Source: Catonia carolina (Eukaryota; Arthropoda; Insecta; Hemiptera; Achilidae). From it: DNA of 64,000 nt. The notes below the pieces were generated by a model. The model saw nothing but the letters and a program-made list of their open reading frames with translations, searched no databases and was not told where the DNA came from. Positions 46,111-56,532 of the stretch are shown piece by piece. Location of the stretch: the NCBI GenBank assembly GCA_035578175.1, contig JAQMRL010000001.1, positions 374,671,220-374,735,219 of the forward strand. Direction: 5' to 3'. Numbering within the stretch: position 1 is the first letter of the stretch; every line of letters begins with the position of its first letter. A program made the position numbers and the translations under genes.

Positions 46111-47153
46111 AAAAATATAAGATCTTTAAGATTAAAAATACATTAAACCCTTTCAAAAGGTGTACTGAATGTGTATTCAAACGTATAACAGAGTGTGGTC
46201 GGACAGTTATAATAATATTTATCTTAGAAAACCTTCCGTAATTTAATGTACGTATAAAATAACAAGATAACATTATTGTAACCAAGAAACGTTTAAAACA
46301 ATAACATTACGTCACATTAACATTTTCCATGTTATTTGTCACCCATGTATTTCCCTCGTTCTATTTTACCCGTTGCTTCATATTACTTCCGAGTACATAA
46401 ATATGTGAAGGAAAAGCACACAAGTTCGTTTGGTCCCATGTAAATATTCGGATGAATTGTCTTGTTTTAGTTCTCTTTTCTACTTTGATTATAGGTCCGT
46501 TGTCTTTGGTATTCACTCTACAAACGGGAAAATTTGTTTTCACAGTGGGTCAGACGTATTGGTGATACCGTCGAAGATTAGTTCCACAATTATATCGGAC
46601 TTCCTTTGGTATAAATAAAGGAATTCATCGACTTTATAATTAAACTTCTTTCTTTGGCAGACGTTTCCTTGTTTACTTCCAAAATAATTACAGATTCAAG
46701 TACGTTTATGAATTCTTTTATAATTTTATTTACATCGATGTCAGAGGTGCTGTAATTTTAATAAATTATATATACGAAATACTGCGCTCTCATTAATTTT
46801 CGATCTGTATAGCGTTTTATTTATTTTTAGAGCTGATTTTCCTGCTGCATTTACAGCAGTTACAATTTCATATGTTCAACAATATCAGAAGACTAAATAC
46901 GAATTAAACAAATTTTAACGCGGGTTTTATTACAAAAATCAATTATTGCCGTTAAATTACGTTTTAAATTAAATTCCTTGTTTAATTATGAAGCCTACTC
47001 ATAATATTTAATAAATACTGTACTAATATTATTATTGATTAAAGGTTTGATCAACTATTTTTCATGACAAATTTGTGTACGTATCATAATTTATTCATAT
47101 TATTGTTGTCATTACATAATAATAAATTTTATTTAGATAATCACTGTGTACTC
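46111..47153. other. AT-rich stretch, nothing recognised
   Basis: No coding sequence or repeat recognised. Confidence 0.5.
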
Positions 47154-47508
47154 GCATAACTAACAGGTTCAATTATTTGAACTCGATCTGCTAGTTCCAT
47201 GGCTACAACAAAACAGTTTCTTATCACGTAGTCAGCCAATTATATGACTGAAACATTTAAGAACAGAAGAGGTAGAGGTGTAAAATACACTAGTCAAGAG
47301 TTATTTCCTCTGAAAGTAATGAATTTCATTATATAGCCAGACCCAGTGGTGAAAGAAGTGAATGTGTCCATTTGCAGGGTGGAAAGTAGATGCTCTTTAG
47401 AGGGCCTGGCATGCTGATAAGCATACTTTTCCACTCAGTGAGGAAGGCAATTGTAAACAACCTCACTCTTCGTTTGTCTTTGTAAAGCCTCTAGAGGTTT
47501 AACAACAA
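47154..47508 (+). mobile_element. retroposon family B, copy 4
   Basis: Slightly deleted copy with CAGCCAGACCCAGTGGTG and TCAGTGAGGAAGGCAATTG, ending TTTAACAACAA; the GGCTGATGACC block near the tail is lost. AATCACTGTG on the left and AATCATTGTG on the right may be a mutated 10-bp target duplication. Confidence 0.8.
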
Positions 47509-47631
47509 ATCATTGTGGAAAAAACTAAACATAATTACTGGAAAGCATATTATTTGTAAATAAAAAATACTGTAAACAAGAATGATTATTAATTTTATAT
47601 TATAATGTAAATCCATATCATTTCATCCCTG

Positions 47632-48018
47632 CCCATAACAGACAAGTGTAGTGTCAAATTATTTACACTCAATCTGTTCTTTGCAGGCTAAAATAAATAG
47701 TTCTGTTTCTTATCACACAGTCAGCCAATTAAATGGCTGAATCATTTAAGAACAGACGAGGTAGAGGTGTAAAGACAATAATCAGAGTTACCTCCTCTGA
47801 AAGTAATGAATTTTATTATACAGCCAGAACCTGTTGTGAATGAAGTAAATGTCTCATTTGGAGGGTGGAAAATAGATGCATTTCATAGGGTCTGGCAAGT
47901 TGATAAGCATACTTTTACACTCAGTGAGGAAGGCATGGTAAACCACCTCGCTCCTTGTTTTACTTAGTAAAACCTCTACAGATTCAAACCAGTCTTTTGG
48001 CTGATGACCTGAACAACA
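47632..48018 (+). mobile_element. retroposon family B, copy 5
   Basis: Starts CCCATAACAGACAAGTG and ends GATGACCTGAACAACATT. It is in the same orientation as, and only ~120 bp from, copy 4. Confidence 0.8.
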
Positions 48019-48049
48019 TTATATCATCATCAGCTGTTTATATCATCAT

Positions 48050-48115
48050 ATCAGCGCTGTTAAACAGCTGATTCGCGGCGGCGACTTTACCACAAGACCA
48101 ACTCGGTGGGTTAGA
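48050..48115 (-). mobile_element. tRNA-SINE family 3 head fragment
   Basis: Inverted copy of the family 3 head: GCTGTTAAACAGCTGATTCG, CGACTTTACC and CTCGGTGGGTT. Confidence 0.6.
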
Positions 48116-48870
48116 AAAGATTAACAAAAAAATTTAAATATGAGTATATTTGTAATTTTATAATATTAATACAAAGCCAATACTAACCTACTTAAATTTA
48201 CCAGCCCATTTTTTCCGTAAAAAAAGAATGGGAGCAGAATCCGGAAGAGTAAGGTGTTGCGAACTTACGACAGCTAAAATTGAATTCTTTATATCTGACA
48301 AACGTGGAGAATATGACAAGATATTGAAATAAAAATGACAGCTTTACATAACCGCAATACAACGGGCGACAATTTGGCAAATATAGCAGTTAAGGTGGAT
48401 GTCCCATCCGTATATTACAAGGAACAAAAAGGCTCCTGAGGTTATAAAATATGTAATATTGTTAATAATAACATATTAAATTTTACAGTTAAACTCTTAA
48501 TTTAATGTTTAAGGTTTTATACAAGAATCATGCGATATAAAAGTGAATTTAATGTTCTCTATATTGCACTTGTTCAATCACTTAAGTAAATTACCTTAAA
48601 ACGGTAATATACAAAAGTACATTATTCTTCTTTAGATTTTTAATGGGTAGTCTAACAACCTGTGGTATGCTTTACGACCATTAAAAACACAAATAAACGG
48701 TAAGGTAAACCACCGCCTTAACTTTATCGCTAATCTGGGACACAAATACAATACTTTGTAAGTGATCAAAAATGTACGATTCAAGAAAGAGTCAATCATT
48801 ATTTTTAATTTGGTTTATCATTAAATACAGAAACATACAAACATATGCTAAACTAATTGGATAAAACAGA
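48116..48870. other. unassigned AT-rich stretch
   Basis: No coding sequence or repeat recognised. Confidence 0.5.
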
Positions 48871-48872
48871 TA

Positions 48873-49646
48873 CGAGGGCTATTCAGAAAGTAGGGAACGT
48901 TTTGTAAATAAACAAAAACTATGTAAAAGAAATTTTTTTTATTATACACATCTGAAAGAGTGACTAAAATACTACTTTTCTACATAGTCACCAAGCAAAT
49001 TGAGGCACTTGTCATAGCGGTGGACAAGCTTCAAAATTCCTTCGTCATAGAAATCCGCCGCCTGCGACCGCAGCCACTCAGTGACGCGCGCCCGGAGTTT
49101 TGGGACAGGCAAGGTGTGCTGCTCATTGACTTTCTCGAGCGTGGTGTAACAATAAACTCTGATCGGTACAGCCAAACATTGCGCAACCTTAGGAGAGCAG
49201 TTCAAAACAAGCGCCGAGGAAAGTTGTCGTCAAAAATTTTGTTTCTTCATGACAATGTCCGACCTCACACGGCAAACCGCACAAAAGAACTCCTTGATTC
49301 ATTCAAATGGGAGGTTTTCCCTCATCCACCCTATAGTCCTGATCTTGCACCGAGTGATTTTCACTTGTTTCCAAGAATGAAGAACTGGCTAGCAACACAG
49401 CGCTTCGACGACGACGAGGAACTCCGGGCGCGCGTCACTGAGTGGCTGCGGTCGCAGGCGGCGGATTTCTATGACGAAGGAATTTTGAAGCTTGTCCACC
49501 GCTATGACAAGTGCCTCAATTTGCTTGGTGACTATGTAGAAAAGTAGTATTTTAGTCACTCTTTCAGATGTATATAATAAAAAATTTTTCTTTTACATAG
49601 TTTTTGTTTATTTACAAAACGTTCCCTACTTTCTGAATAGCCCTCG
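48873..49646 (+). mobile_element. mariner rearranged into a 227-bp-armed foldback (both ends are its 3' end)
   Basis: The target TA is duplicated at 48871-48872 and 49647-49648. The left 227 bases (48873-49099) are the reverse complement of the right 227 bases (49420-49646), with only about four differences. The arms include not just the terminal inverted repeat but also the last ~44 codons of the transposase and the 3' UTR. The normal 5' end, the helix-turn-helix coding part and the first catalytic Asp region are missing. The unique centre is 320 bp. The TA duplication shows that the structure either arose at this site or moved in this form. Confidence 0.9.
49100..49547 (+). pseudogene. mariner transposase, C-terminal half
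   Basis: From FWDRQGVLLIDFLERG the plus-strand frame reads KILFLHDNVRPHTA (second catalytic Asp), then HPPYSPDLAPSDFHLFPRMK (third Asp of the DD34D triad), and ends LNLLGDYVEK with TAG at 49545-49547. The first catalytic region and the DNA-binding domains are absent. Upstream, the frame opens through the inverted copy of its own C-terminus, so the 195-residue frame starting at 48960 has an artefactual N-terminus. The minus-strand frame 48972-49205 is the inverted copy of the same 40 C-terminal residues. Confidence 0.9.
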
Positions 49647-49910
49647 TATAATAATAAAAATTTGGTTTTAAACACTCGCAGGACTTTCTCTTGCCAATGA
49701 AAATAATGAACAATATAACCTAACATTAGTAATAAAGAAAAAACCAAACCTAAAAAAACATAACCTCATTTTAATCATGAGTGAATGTTGCAAAATGAAA
49801 CACAACCTTTATTTGGCTTAATAATACGGAAAATAACTTTTTGACGCTAAGAGAGGCTCTTTCGAGAATAATGGTTGAAATAATAGTTGTAGATCTTTTA
49901 TTTTTCTATA

Positions 49911-52108
49911 TATATAAGCGAGTTTGATCTACAGCTCCAGCCGCTTCTCGCATCCTATCTGCCATCTCTCTCGGTTCATCCAGTCCCCCTCCACAAGATT
50001 TCCATTCCTCATATCGGAATACACCTGCTTGTTCCACAGTTCGGGCGGTCTTCCTCTTCTTCTTCTTCTTCCAGGTGGATCCCAATTCAGCATTCTCTTG
50101 GGCCACCTTTCATCTCTCATCCTCTGTGTATGTCCCAACCATATAAGGCGCTTCTTCTCAATTTGCTCCACTGTTGTATCCATTTTCCCCATTCTGTTCC
50201 TTATCTCCGAATTTCGTACTCGATCCAGCCTTGAAACACAACTACTCCGGCGCAAGAAATCCATCTCCACAGCATTTATTCTTTGACTGTCTCTTTTGGT
50301 CAATTCCTATGTTTCAGAGCCATAGAGCAATATACTCTGTACAATGAAATGATAGATTTTAATTTTCGTACATTTTTTTATATTTGTAGACCAGAGTATG
50401 GAGTTTAATGTTTGTGTCGCCTGCCTGGCCTGTCCAATTCTACTTGTGATTTCTCTTTTTGAATTTCTCTCCGATGATATTATGCTGCCCAGGTATTTAT
50501 ATTCATCACATTTCACCACATTATGACCTCCTACTTGTAGATCCCTTGCTGTACCTCCTGAAACTAGGTATTTGGTCTTTTTGAAATTTATTTTCATTCC
50601 ATTTTTCCTATAAGAATCAGCAAGTTTCCTGATCATGTAATGAATATCATGCTCATCACCAGCCATTATTACTTGATCATCGGCGAACAAGAGTGAGTAG
50701 ATACATTCGTTATTTATTGGGATACCCATATATTCACACTTTCCTTTCCAGTCCTTTAATATCTCCTCCAGATAGATTTTGAACAGGGTCGGATGGAGAC
50801 AACAGCCTTGACGCACGCCCTGATCTGTACCAAATGGCTTTGACACTTTATTTCCTATTTTTATCACATTTATTTGGTCCTTGTAAATTTCTTTGACAGC
50901 AGAAATGTAATGCTTATTAATGATTGATTTATCCAAGATTTCAAAAAGTCTCTGTCTTGGTACCGTATCGAAAGCTTTCTCCAGATCGATAAATATCAAA
51001 TGGGTTTCCAAATTCCTCAGTTTTCTCTTTTCAATTAGCTGCTTTAATGTAAACATATTGTCAGTACAAGAGCGTCCCGCGGTAAATCCACTTTGTTCTT
51101 CACCTATATTTATTTCTTTTTCAATTCTCTTCCTTATTATGCGTCCATACAGTCTCCCTATTGTAGCTAATACTGTGATACCCCGGTAATTCGCACAGTC
51201 ATCACGTGATCCCTTCTTGTGAATCGGTGTCAAGTAGCCAAGCTTCCAATCTTGGGGAATTTTATCGTGCATGAATCTATTAAATATATATGCAAGGATT
51301 TCAAAAGTTCTAGAAGTTGCAGCTTTCAAGAGCTCAATTGGGATACCTCCAGGACCTGGTGATTTACCATTTTTCATTTCTTTAAGACTCTCTTGCACTT
51401 CTCTTTCTGTTATCTCATCTATTTGGCCGACAGGTTCATATTCTCCCCACGGTTTTAGATACACCTCTCTATCTTCTTTTAACATCCTAGAGAAGTAAAT
51501 CCTCCATCTGTCAATGCCTATCAGATCTATTGCTATGTCTTTACTATCCTTCCTCAGGTTCTTAACAACATTCCATGCCTCTTTTGTCCTTGTGCCACCA
51601 ATATACTGATCAATTTTTGTGCATGTTTTTTCCCATTCTTCATTCTTGAATTGCTGTATCTTTATTTTGACTTCTTTCCGTTTCTGCTGATACAATTTTC
51701 TGTCCTGTTCATTCTTTGTCACGAGCCAATTGTTATACAACCTTTTCTTTTCCAAAACAATTTTCTCTAAACTTTCCGTCCACCATGAGTTTCTCTTCTG
51801 TTCTACCTGTTTTTCACGTTCACCAAGCGCTTCTCTAGCTGCGGAATGTAATGCTTCTTTCAATGCATCATACTCTTCTTCTGCCGTACCTGTTGTGTAG
51901 GTTGGAAGTTTGGAGGATAGTCTTAATTTATAAAGAAATCTGATTGAGTCATCGTTCAAACTTTCTGTCATGTATTTCCTCTGGTCCAATCTGCCAGATT
52001 CGTCTTGGTTATTATTACCCTCCATATGATTGTTCAATCTTTTGATAGGTAGAAATACTTCCATTTTGAGTAGATGATTATCAGTTCCACACTCCGCACC
52101 TCTATTTT
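49911..52108 (-). mobile_element. 5'-truncated RTE-like retrotransposon nested in a HINE-like repeat
   Basis: TTTTTCTATA is duplicated at 49901-49910 and 52109-52118. On the minus strand the element starts inside the C-terminal part of the endonuclease (RGAECGTDNHLL), continues through the whole RT and C-terminal region, and ends in a short TA-rich tail (CTTATATATA). No poly(A) is present, in keeping with the RTE clade. It differs in sequence from the RTE-like element at 40884, so it is a second family. Confidence 0.9.
49929..52104 (-). pseudogene. RTE-like polyprotein, RT nearly intact with one nonsense codon
   Basis: A single frame of about 725 codons is broken only by TAG at 50307-50309, where the family has Trp (SETW). 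Landmarks: GAECGTDNHLL (end of the endonuclease), a charged linker, MKNGKSPGPGGIPIELLKAA, IPQDWKLGYLTPIHKKGSRD and the NYRGI motif, LIFIDLEKAFDTVP (motif A), DQGVRQGCCLHPTLFKIYLE (motif B), LLFADDQVIMAG (motif C with FADD), YKYLGSIIS, LLYGSET-stop, then RMGKMDTTVEQIEKKRLIWL, GHTQRM and GRRRRRGRPPELW. The RT catalytic aspartates are all present. The copy lacks most of the endonuclease. Confidence 0.92.
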
Positions 52109-52768
52109 TTTTTCTATAAATTTTATTAAACACATTTTTGTCGTAAAATGCATACTAAGGCTGAAATGTTAAAAAACCCATTTTTTGCAATTTTCATGAA
52201 AAAATAACAGAAAATCACAAATTATCTCAAAACTAAGCGTTATACAAAGTAATGTTTGAAATAAAAGTTGTAGGTTTTTGAATTTTCTACAACGTTGATT
52301 ATATTTTATACACTTTTGCCCTAAATGCACAATAAGGCCGCAATCTTAAAACAAAAAAATGTTATACGAGAGAACAGCCTCCCCAAGAATTTCAGCAGAC
52401 ATACCGCCTACCCTATCTTGTAGAACATAAAAATGTCAGTAAATAAGGCGATTTTTTAAAAAAATCGTAGAAGCCGTTTTTGAGAAAATCGGAAAAAAGT
52501 GAAAAATTACACAAATAAACTACTACTTCCGGTTGACCGATTTTGATGAAAATGTTCGTGTCGGGTCCTCTAGTGGTATCTAACATGAGTTTTAAGTTTC
52601 AACTTCGTGCGATGTTTCTTCTTCAGATATTTTGTTCACACACCCGCGCGCACACACACAGACCAATCGCTAAAAACGTGTTTTTTTGGGTTCATGGGGT
52701 CTGAAAACGTGTATATCCGGTGAAAACTCGATTTCGAAAAATCGACATGAAAATAATATTTTCCTAAA

Positions 52769-53590
52769 AGTAAAAGTTTTGTCTTTTTAACTTTTTTTCT
52801 TACTTTTTTCCGTACATCTCACTTAATTCGAAAATTTCAGACCAAACAGATTTTGCTGCTCTTTAGCACGTGAATATATAAATAGCAGCGAAACTAAGAA
52901 TCTACTAAAAAAAATGTTGAGTACAAAAGTTGCAGCTTTTCTTAATTAGCTTTAACCTTTTAGCGTACCTTTACTTTAGAAACTGCGCGACTGGCTTCTG
53001 GGACTCAGGAGTCCCGGGTTCGATTGCCGGTGAACTCATTTTCATCTACCATCCTTTATTGTCAGCATTAGCAGTAATTTGAAAAACAGTCGGACGTAGA
53101 ACCCCCAAAATAAAAAACACATCGTAAGTTTGTAATTACAAAAAACCTAATTTTCGAACCGAAACAGAGCTCCTTCAAATTTTTCAAAGGACACCATTTT
53201 CTAACCTATTTTTCCAACTTATCAAACCTAGCAAATCCTGTATCAGAGATGTTTAATAAAAATCAGTTTTGCCGTGTTTAAGACAACTAGAGTTTTGCAA
53301 TTTAGCACCGAATAAAGTAGCCCTACCCTTTACTTTAGGGTTATATAATAAAATAAAGAAACCCCTTTAAGGCTGCATGAGGTGTTCTTAGTTTTTAAAT
53401 TTGTCATAGGTTTAGTAGTTCGAGCTTAAAAATGAATAACACAGATTGGCAGCCATCTAAAGACCAAATTTTTGGCTTTAGGGGGTCGTGAAACGTGACG
53501 ATCAACTGAAATCCGGGTATCGAAAATTAGCGCAATCGCATTACTATCTCACTTAATACTACAGATGAGCGCTGGATAGTAAAAGTTAAA
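52769..53590 (+). repeat. diverged relative of HINE-like family A containing a SINE
   Basis: Landmarks in family order but much diverged: GCGAAACTAAG, AAAAATGTTGAGTACAAAAG, GTTGCAG, then AGACCAAATTTTTGGC, TTTAGGGGGTCGTGAAACGTG and GGATAGTAAAAGT. This may be an older subfamily. A family 2 SINE lies inside it. Confidence 0.5.
52980..53112 (+). mobile_element. tRNA-SINE family 2
   Basis: GACTCAGGAGTCCCGGGTTCG leads into the B box GGTTCGATTGCC, then the family 2 body ending AAACAGTCGGACGTAGAA and an A-rich tail. Confidence 0.7.
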
Positions 53591-54509
53591 GCCAGCAATA
53601 AAAAACCTAACGCTACCAACAAATACTTTCATTTTTTTCAAATGCACGTACTGTGTAATATTTTTGCGTACAAACCACTGTTCATGAAAAGCAAACTTAA
53701 AACAGAAATTATCAAATAGTAAATCACAACCCTTTCTTCACTGAACTGATTTACAAATTTGAACAAAAGAAAACTACAACTTTCCTGGTCCTTCTAAATA
53801 TATGACAGTCTTAACGTATTACAAAAAAAATATTAATACTATCCGTAGGTAATTATAATAATGCGGTATAATTTTTTCGACAATATAACTAAACGCTGTA
53901 ATAACAAGTCGAATATACCATAAAAAATAATTACAATGTACAGTAAAAACCTTTTAAAAATATAAAATAAAAAGAAAGTTTTCGGTGGTACAAGAAATAA
54001 ATTATCCTTAATTTACCGACCACTAACTAGAAATGAATTACCACGTAGATTATAAATAAAGAACGTACTTCCACACGCACCATCACAGATAACATGCAAT
54101 GTGTCGTATTAAAACCAAAATATACAAACGTGATTATTTTAGTAAGACACTATAACGAAATTTATTTAAATTGCTTTAAGACTGTACGACTGAAATACGA
54201 GAACAAATACCAGAATAAACACGAGAAATACAGAAAAGAAAACGAACCTAACAATCAGACGGCAAATTCAAGAGAGTAAAACTTTTAAGATATTTTAATT
54301 AATCGCATAATTTACTTATATAAAGATTTCTCACGATAAGATCTTGAAACAACAAAGGTCTTAAACAACGCCCAAAGTTCATTATCAAGCAAAGGTAAAT
54401 TTCATTATAATATAGAAAAGGTTCGCAAAACAAAATATTTTGCCGTAATACAAGTACGATCCGTTGTCAACTATACTTATAATTAAAATAGACATCTTTT
54501 TCTATGAGG
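53591..54509. other. AT-rich stretch, nothing recognised
   Basis: No coding sequence or repeat recognised. Confidence 0.5.
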
Positions 54510-54625
54510 CGATAAGTCCCGGGTTCGACTCCGGACTAGGGGTTGGAAATTATTACAAGTCGAGACCCACAGTTTCAATTTCATAACCCACTACAGTTGT
54601 TGACAACTCGCTGTTGATGAAAGTA
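54510..54625 (+). mobile_element. tRNA-SINE family 1, partial
   Basis: The B box GGGTTCGACTCCGGACTAGG is followed by the family 1 body (GGAAATTATTACAAGTCGAG, ACCCACAGT, CATAACCCAC). The 5' head is missing. Confidence 0.55.
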
Positions 54626-54734
54626 CTGAACATTGTTGAATAGTCCGGGAGGGTTTTTTTGTTTTATTCTTCAGGTTTATTAGTCAAAACATTGGTTTGA
54701 ACCATACGAGTTTAAAGCAAATAAGATGAACAGT

Positions 54735-55085
54735 ACCAGCAGACTCGACGCTTTTGAGGTCTAGCTGTACAGGTGAATCTTGGTGATATCGTGGACGTGG
54801 AGGGTCACAAACGTAGAAGTCCAACAGAGGATGAATAAGAGCCCTGAGGTGATAAACATTGACAAGTGTCATAAGCTTCAGTAGCTCGGACACATCATTT
54901 GAAATCAAGAAAGGTATGACAAACTGCAGCGCATTCTACAAGGACGGAAAGAGTCCTCCTGACCGAAGAAGACTTTCCTGGCTTGCCAATTTGAGGGCCT
55001 TGTTTGGGAATAGCTCCGCAGAGTTGTTTCGTATCTAATAGGGTGAGATTAGCCATGGCGATCGCCAACGTCTTTACCACTATTT
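54735..55085 (+). pseudogene. C-terminal fragment of the 40.9-kb retrotransposon family
   Basis: Across frames the plus strand reads SWTWRVTNVEVQQRMNKSPE, QRILQGRKES and VRLAMAIANV. These are in the same order as SWRDRVTNVEILRRMNKDKE, QNILQGK and VRIAIMIANI in the element at 40884-43707. It is heavily mutated and directly followed by a SINE. Confidence 0.7.
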
Positions 55086-55089
55086 TTAC

Positions 55090-55240
55090 GAAGTTGAAGA
55101 AAGCTGCTTCTACGTCAGGAATTCCGGGTTCGATCCCAGTCAGATATGGCATTCTTTCATCGCTTATTTTCATCTACAATACTTCATCGTCTACTTCAGC
55201 AAAAATCTGCAAAACAGTCGGACATAAACAAAAAAAATTC
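55090..55240 (+). mobile_element. tRNA-SINE family 2
   Basis: The B box GGGTTCGATCCCAG is followed by the body ATGGCATTCTTTCATCGCTT, CAAAACAGTCGGACATAAAC and an A-rich tail. It abuts the end of the RT fragment. Confidence 0.65.
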
Positions 55241-55374
55241 ACAAAGTTTAAAATAAAATGAAATATACATAACAAAATACACAAGATAATATTTCAAAAG
55301 TACGTTGTAGAATTGGAAAAGCCAGAAGCGTATTAAAAAAAATGTAGCGTATTAGAAATGTGTCAAGTGAATGA

Positions 55375-55785
55375 GGCCAGTTTTACGACACATGACTCGA
55401 CTACCGAGACCAAACTACGCTTCCAGGAATGTTATGTGTATTCGGTACTTCTGTATGGGGTGGAAACGTGAATCCTCAATAAAATACTTACAAAAAAGAT
55501 TGAAGAATTTGAACTGTGGCTCTACCGAAGATACCGTAATACCGAAGATGAATTTTAAAGATACCGTGGATGCAGAGGGTGACGAAATATAAAAGATACA
55601 AATCTTGGTTCAGCAAATACTCCAGGGTAAAATCGCAGGGCGAAGAAGAATATCCTGGCTGGCAAACCTCAGGACTTGGTTTGACAAGAGTTCGGCGAAA
55701 CTGTTCAGAATTGCAAGGAATAAGTTGCAGATAGCGATGATGATCGCAAACATTCTAAATCGGAATTGAACCTACAGAAGAAGTT
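55375..55785 (+). pseudogene. C-terminal fragment of the 40.9-kb retrotransposon family, second copy
   Basis: Pieces: SVLLYGVETWILN near 55440, LWLYRRYR, then LVQQILQGKIAGRRRISWLA, NLRTWFDKSSAKLFRIA and IAMMIANI. These match the C-terminus of the element at 40884-43707. Stops and one or more frameshifts are present. Confidence 0.75.
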
Positions 55786-56124
55786 CAAAAGTTCTAAGAA
55801 AACATTTATTACAATAGACATCCTCAATTCATTCATCCAAGTTTTATAGTACAATGAAATCCGTTACATTCAGAAGAGATAACGCTAATAATTTCGTCAA
55901 TTACACCTCCACATCTTCTGTACTTAAGTATTTTAGTATGTTATTTGAGTGAAGACGAGAGAGAAAAATTAACATCTTCTGTAGCACAGAACCATAGTTT
56001 ATGGTTTTTATCGTTTTATAGTTAATTAAAACAACTGAAAACATAATAGTAGTTGTAGAAGTAGTAGAAAAGACACAATGAATAGTTAAAACCAATCTAC
56101 CCTTGATCATGAGAAATATAGTAA
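55786..56124. other. unassigned spacer
   Basis: Nothing recognised. Confidence 0.4.
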
Positions 56125-56360
56125 GGTAATTTAAGTGAATTTAGATTTAAAGTTGTATTTTTTTTAATCCCTAACGTGTGTAAGCTGCAATCTGTTCAAT
56201 CAAAAGGTAATTTAAGTGAATTTAGATTTAAAGTTGTATTTTTTTTAATCCCTAACGTGTGTAAGCTGCAATCTGTTCAATCAAAAGGTAATTTAAGTGA
56301 ATTTAGATTTAAAGTTGTATTTTTTTTAATCCCTAACGTGTGTACGTTGCAATCTTCAAT
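56125..56360 (+). repeat. 81-bp tandem repeat, three units
   Basis: Units start at 56125, 56206 and 56287 (GGTAATTTAAGTGAATTTAG...). The units are essentially identical. The third runs into the inverted tail of a family 3 SINE, whose GTGTGTACGTTGCAATCT resembles the unit's own GTGTGTAAGCTGCAATCT. The array therefore probably grew from the flank plus end of that SINE. Confidence 0.95.
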
Positions 56361-56450
56361 CCAAAACAATAACCAACCCCGTGACCCAATGAGATGAGGA
56401 TGATGTGTATGACGTGTAAATGAGGTGTAGTCTTGTTTTTTTGCGTCCAG
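56340..56450 (-). mobile_element. tRNA-SINE family 3 tail fragment
   Basis: Inverted match to the tail at 1470-1570: CCCGTGACCCAATGAGATGA, GGATGATGTGTATGACGTGT, AAATGAGGTGTAGTCTTGTT. The tRNA head is absent. Confidence 0.7.
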
Positions 56451-56532
56451 GAGACTCCAGGAGGAGTACAGGACATTTCAGTTATAACACCTGAAATACA
56501 TACTATAAGAATCACACAATGTATCACTACTA

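Larger units (their letters stand above)
49656..52768 (+). mobile_element. HINE-like repeat family A copy split by an RTE insertion
   Basis: The left part 49656-49910 has the family start (diverged: TTTGGTTTTAAACACTCGCA) to the TTTTCTATA site. The right part 52109-52768 continues from TTTCTATAAATTT through CTACTACTTCCGGTTGACCG and the CA-rich tract (52636-52660) to TTTTCCTAAAAGTAAAAG. Removing 49911-52108 restores the normal order of the family. It starts only 10 bases after the mariner. Confidence 0.85.

Noticed and set aside
49906..50286. Plus-strand and third-frame open frames over the RTE 3' end
   Set aside because: They are antisense or out-of-frame shadows of the C-terminal region of the minus-strand RTE polyprotein.
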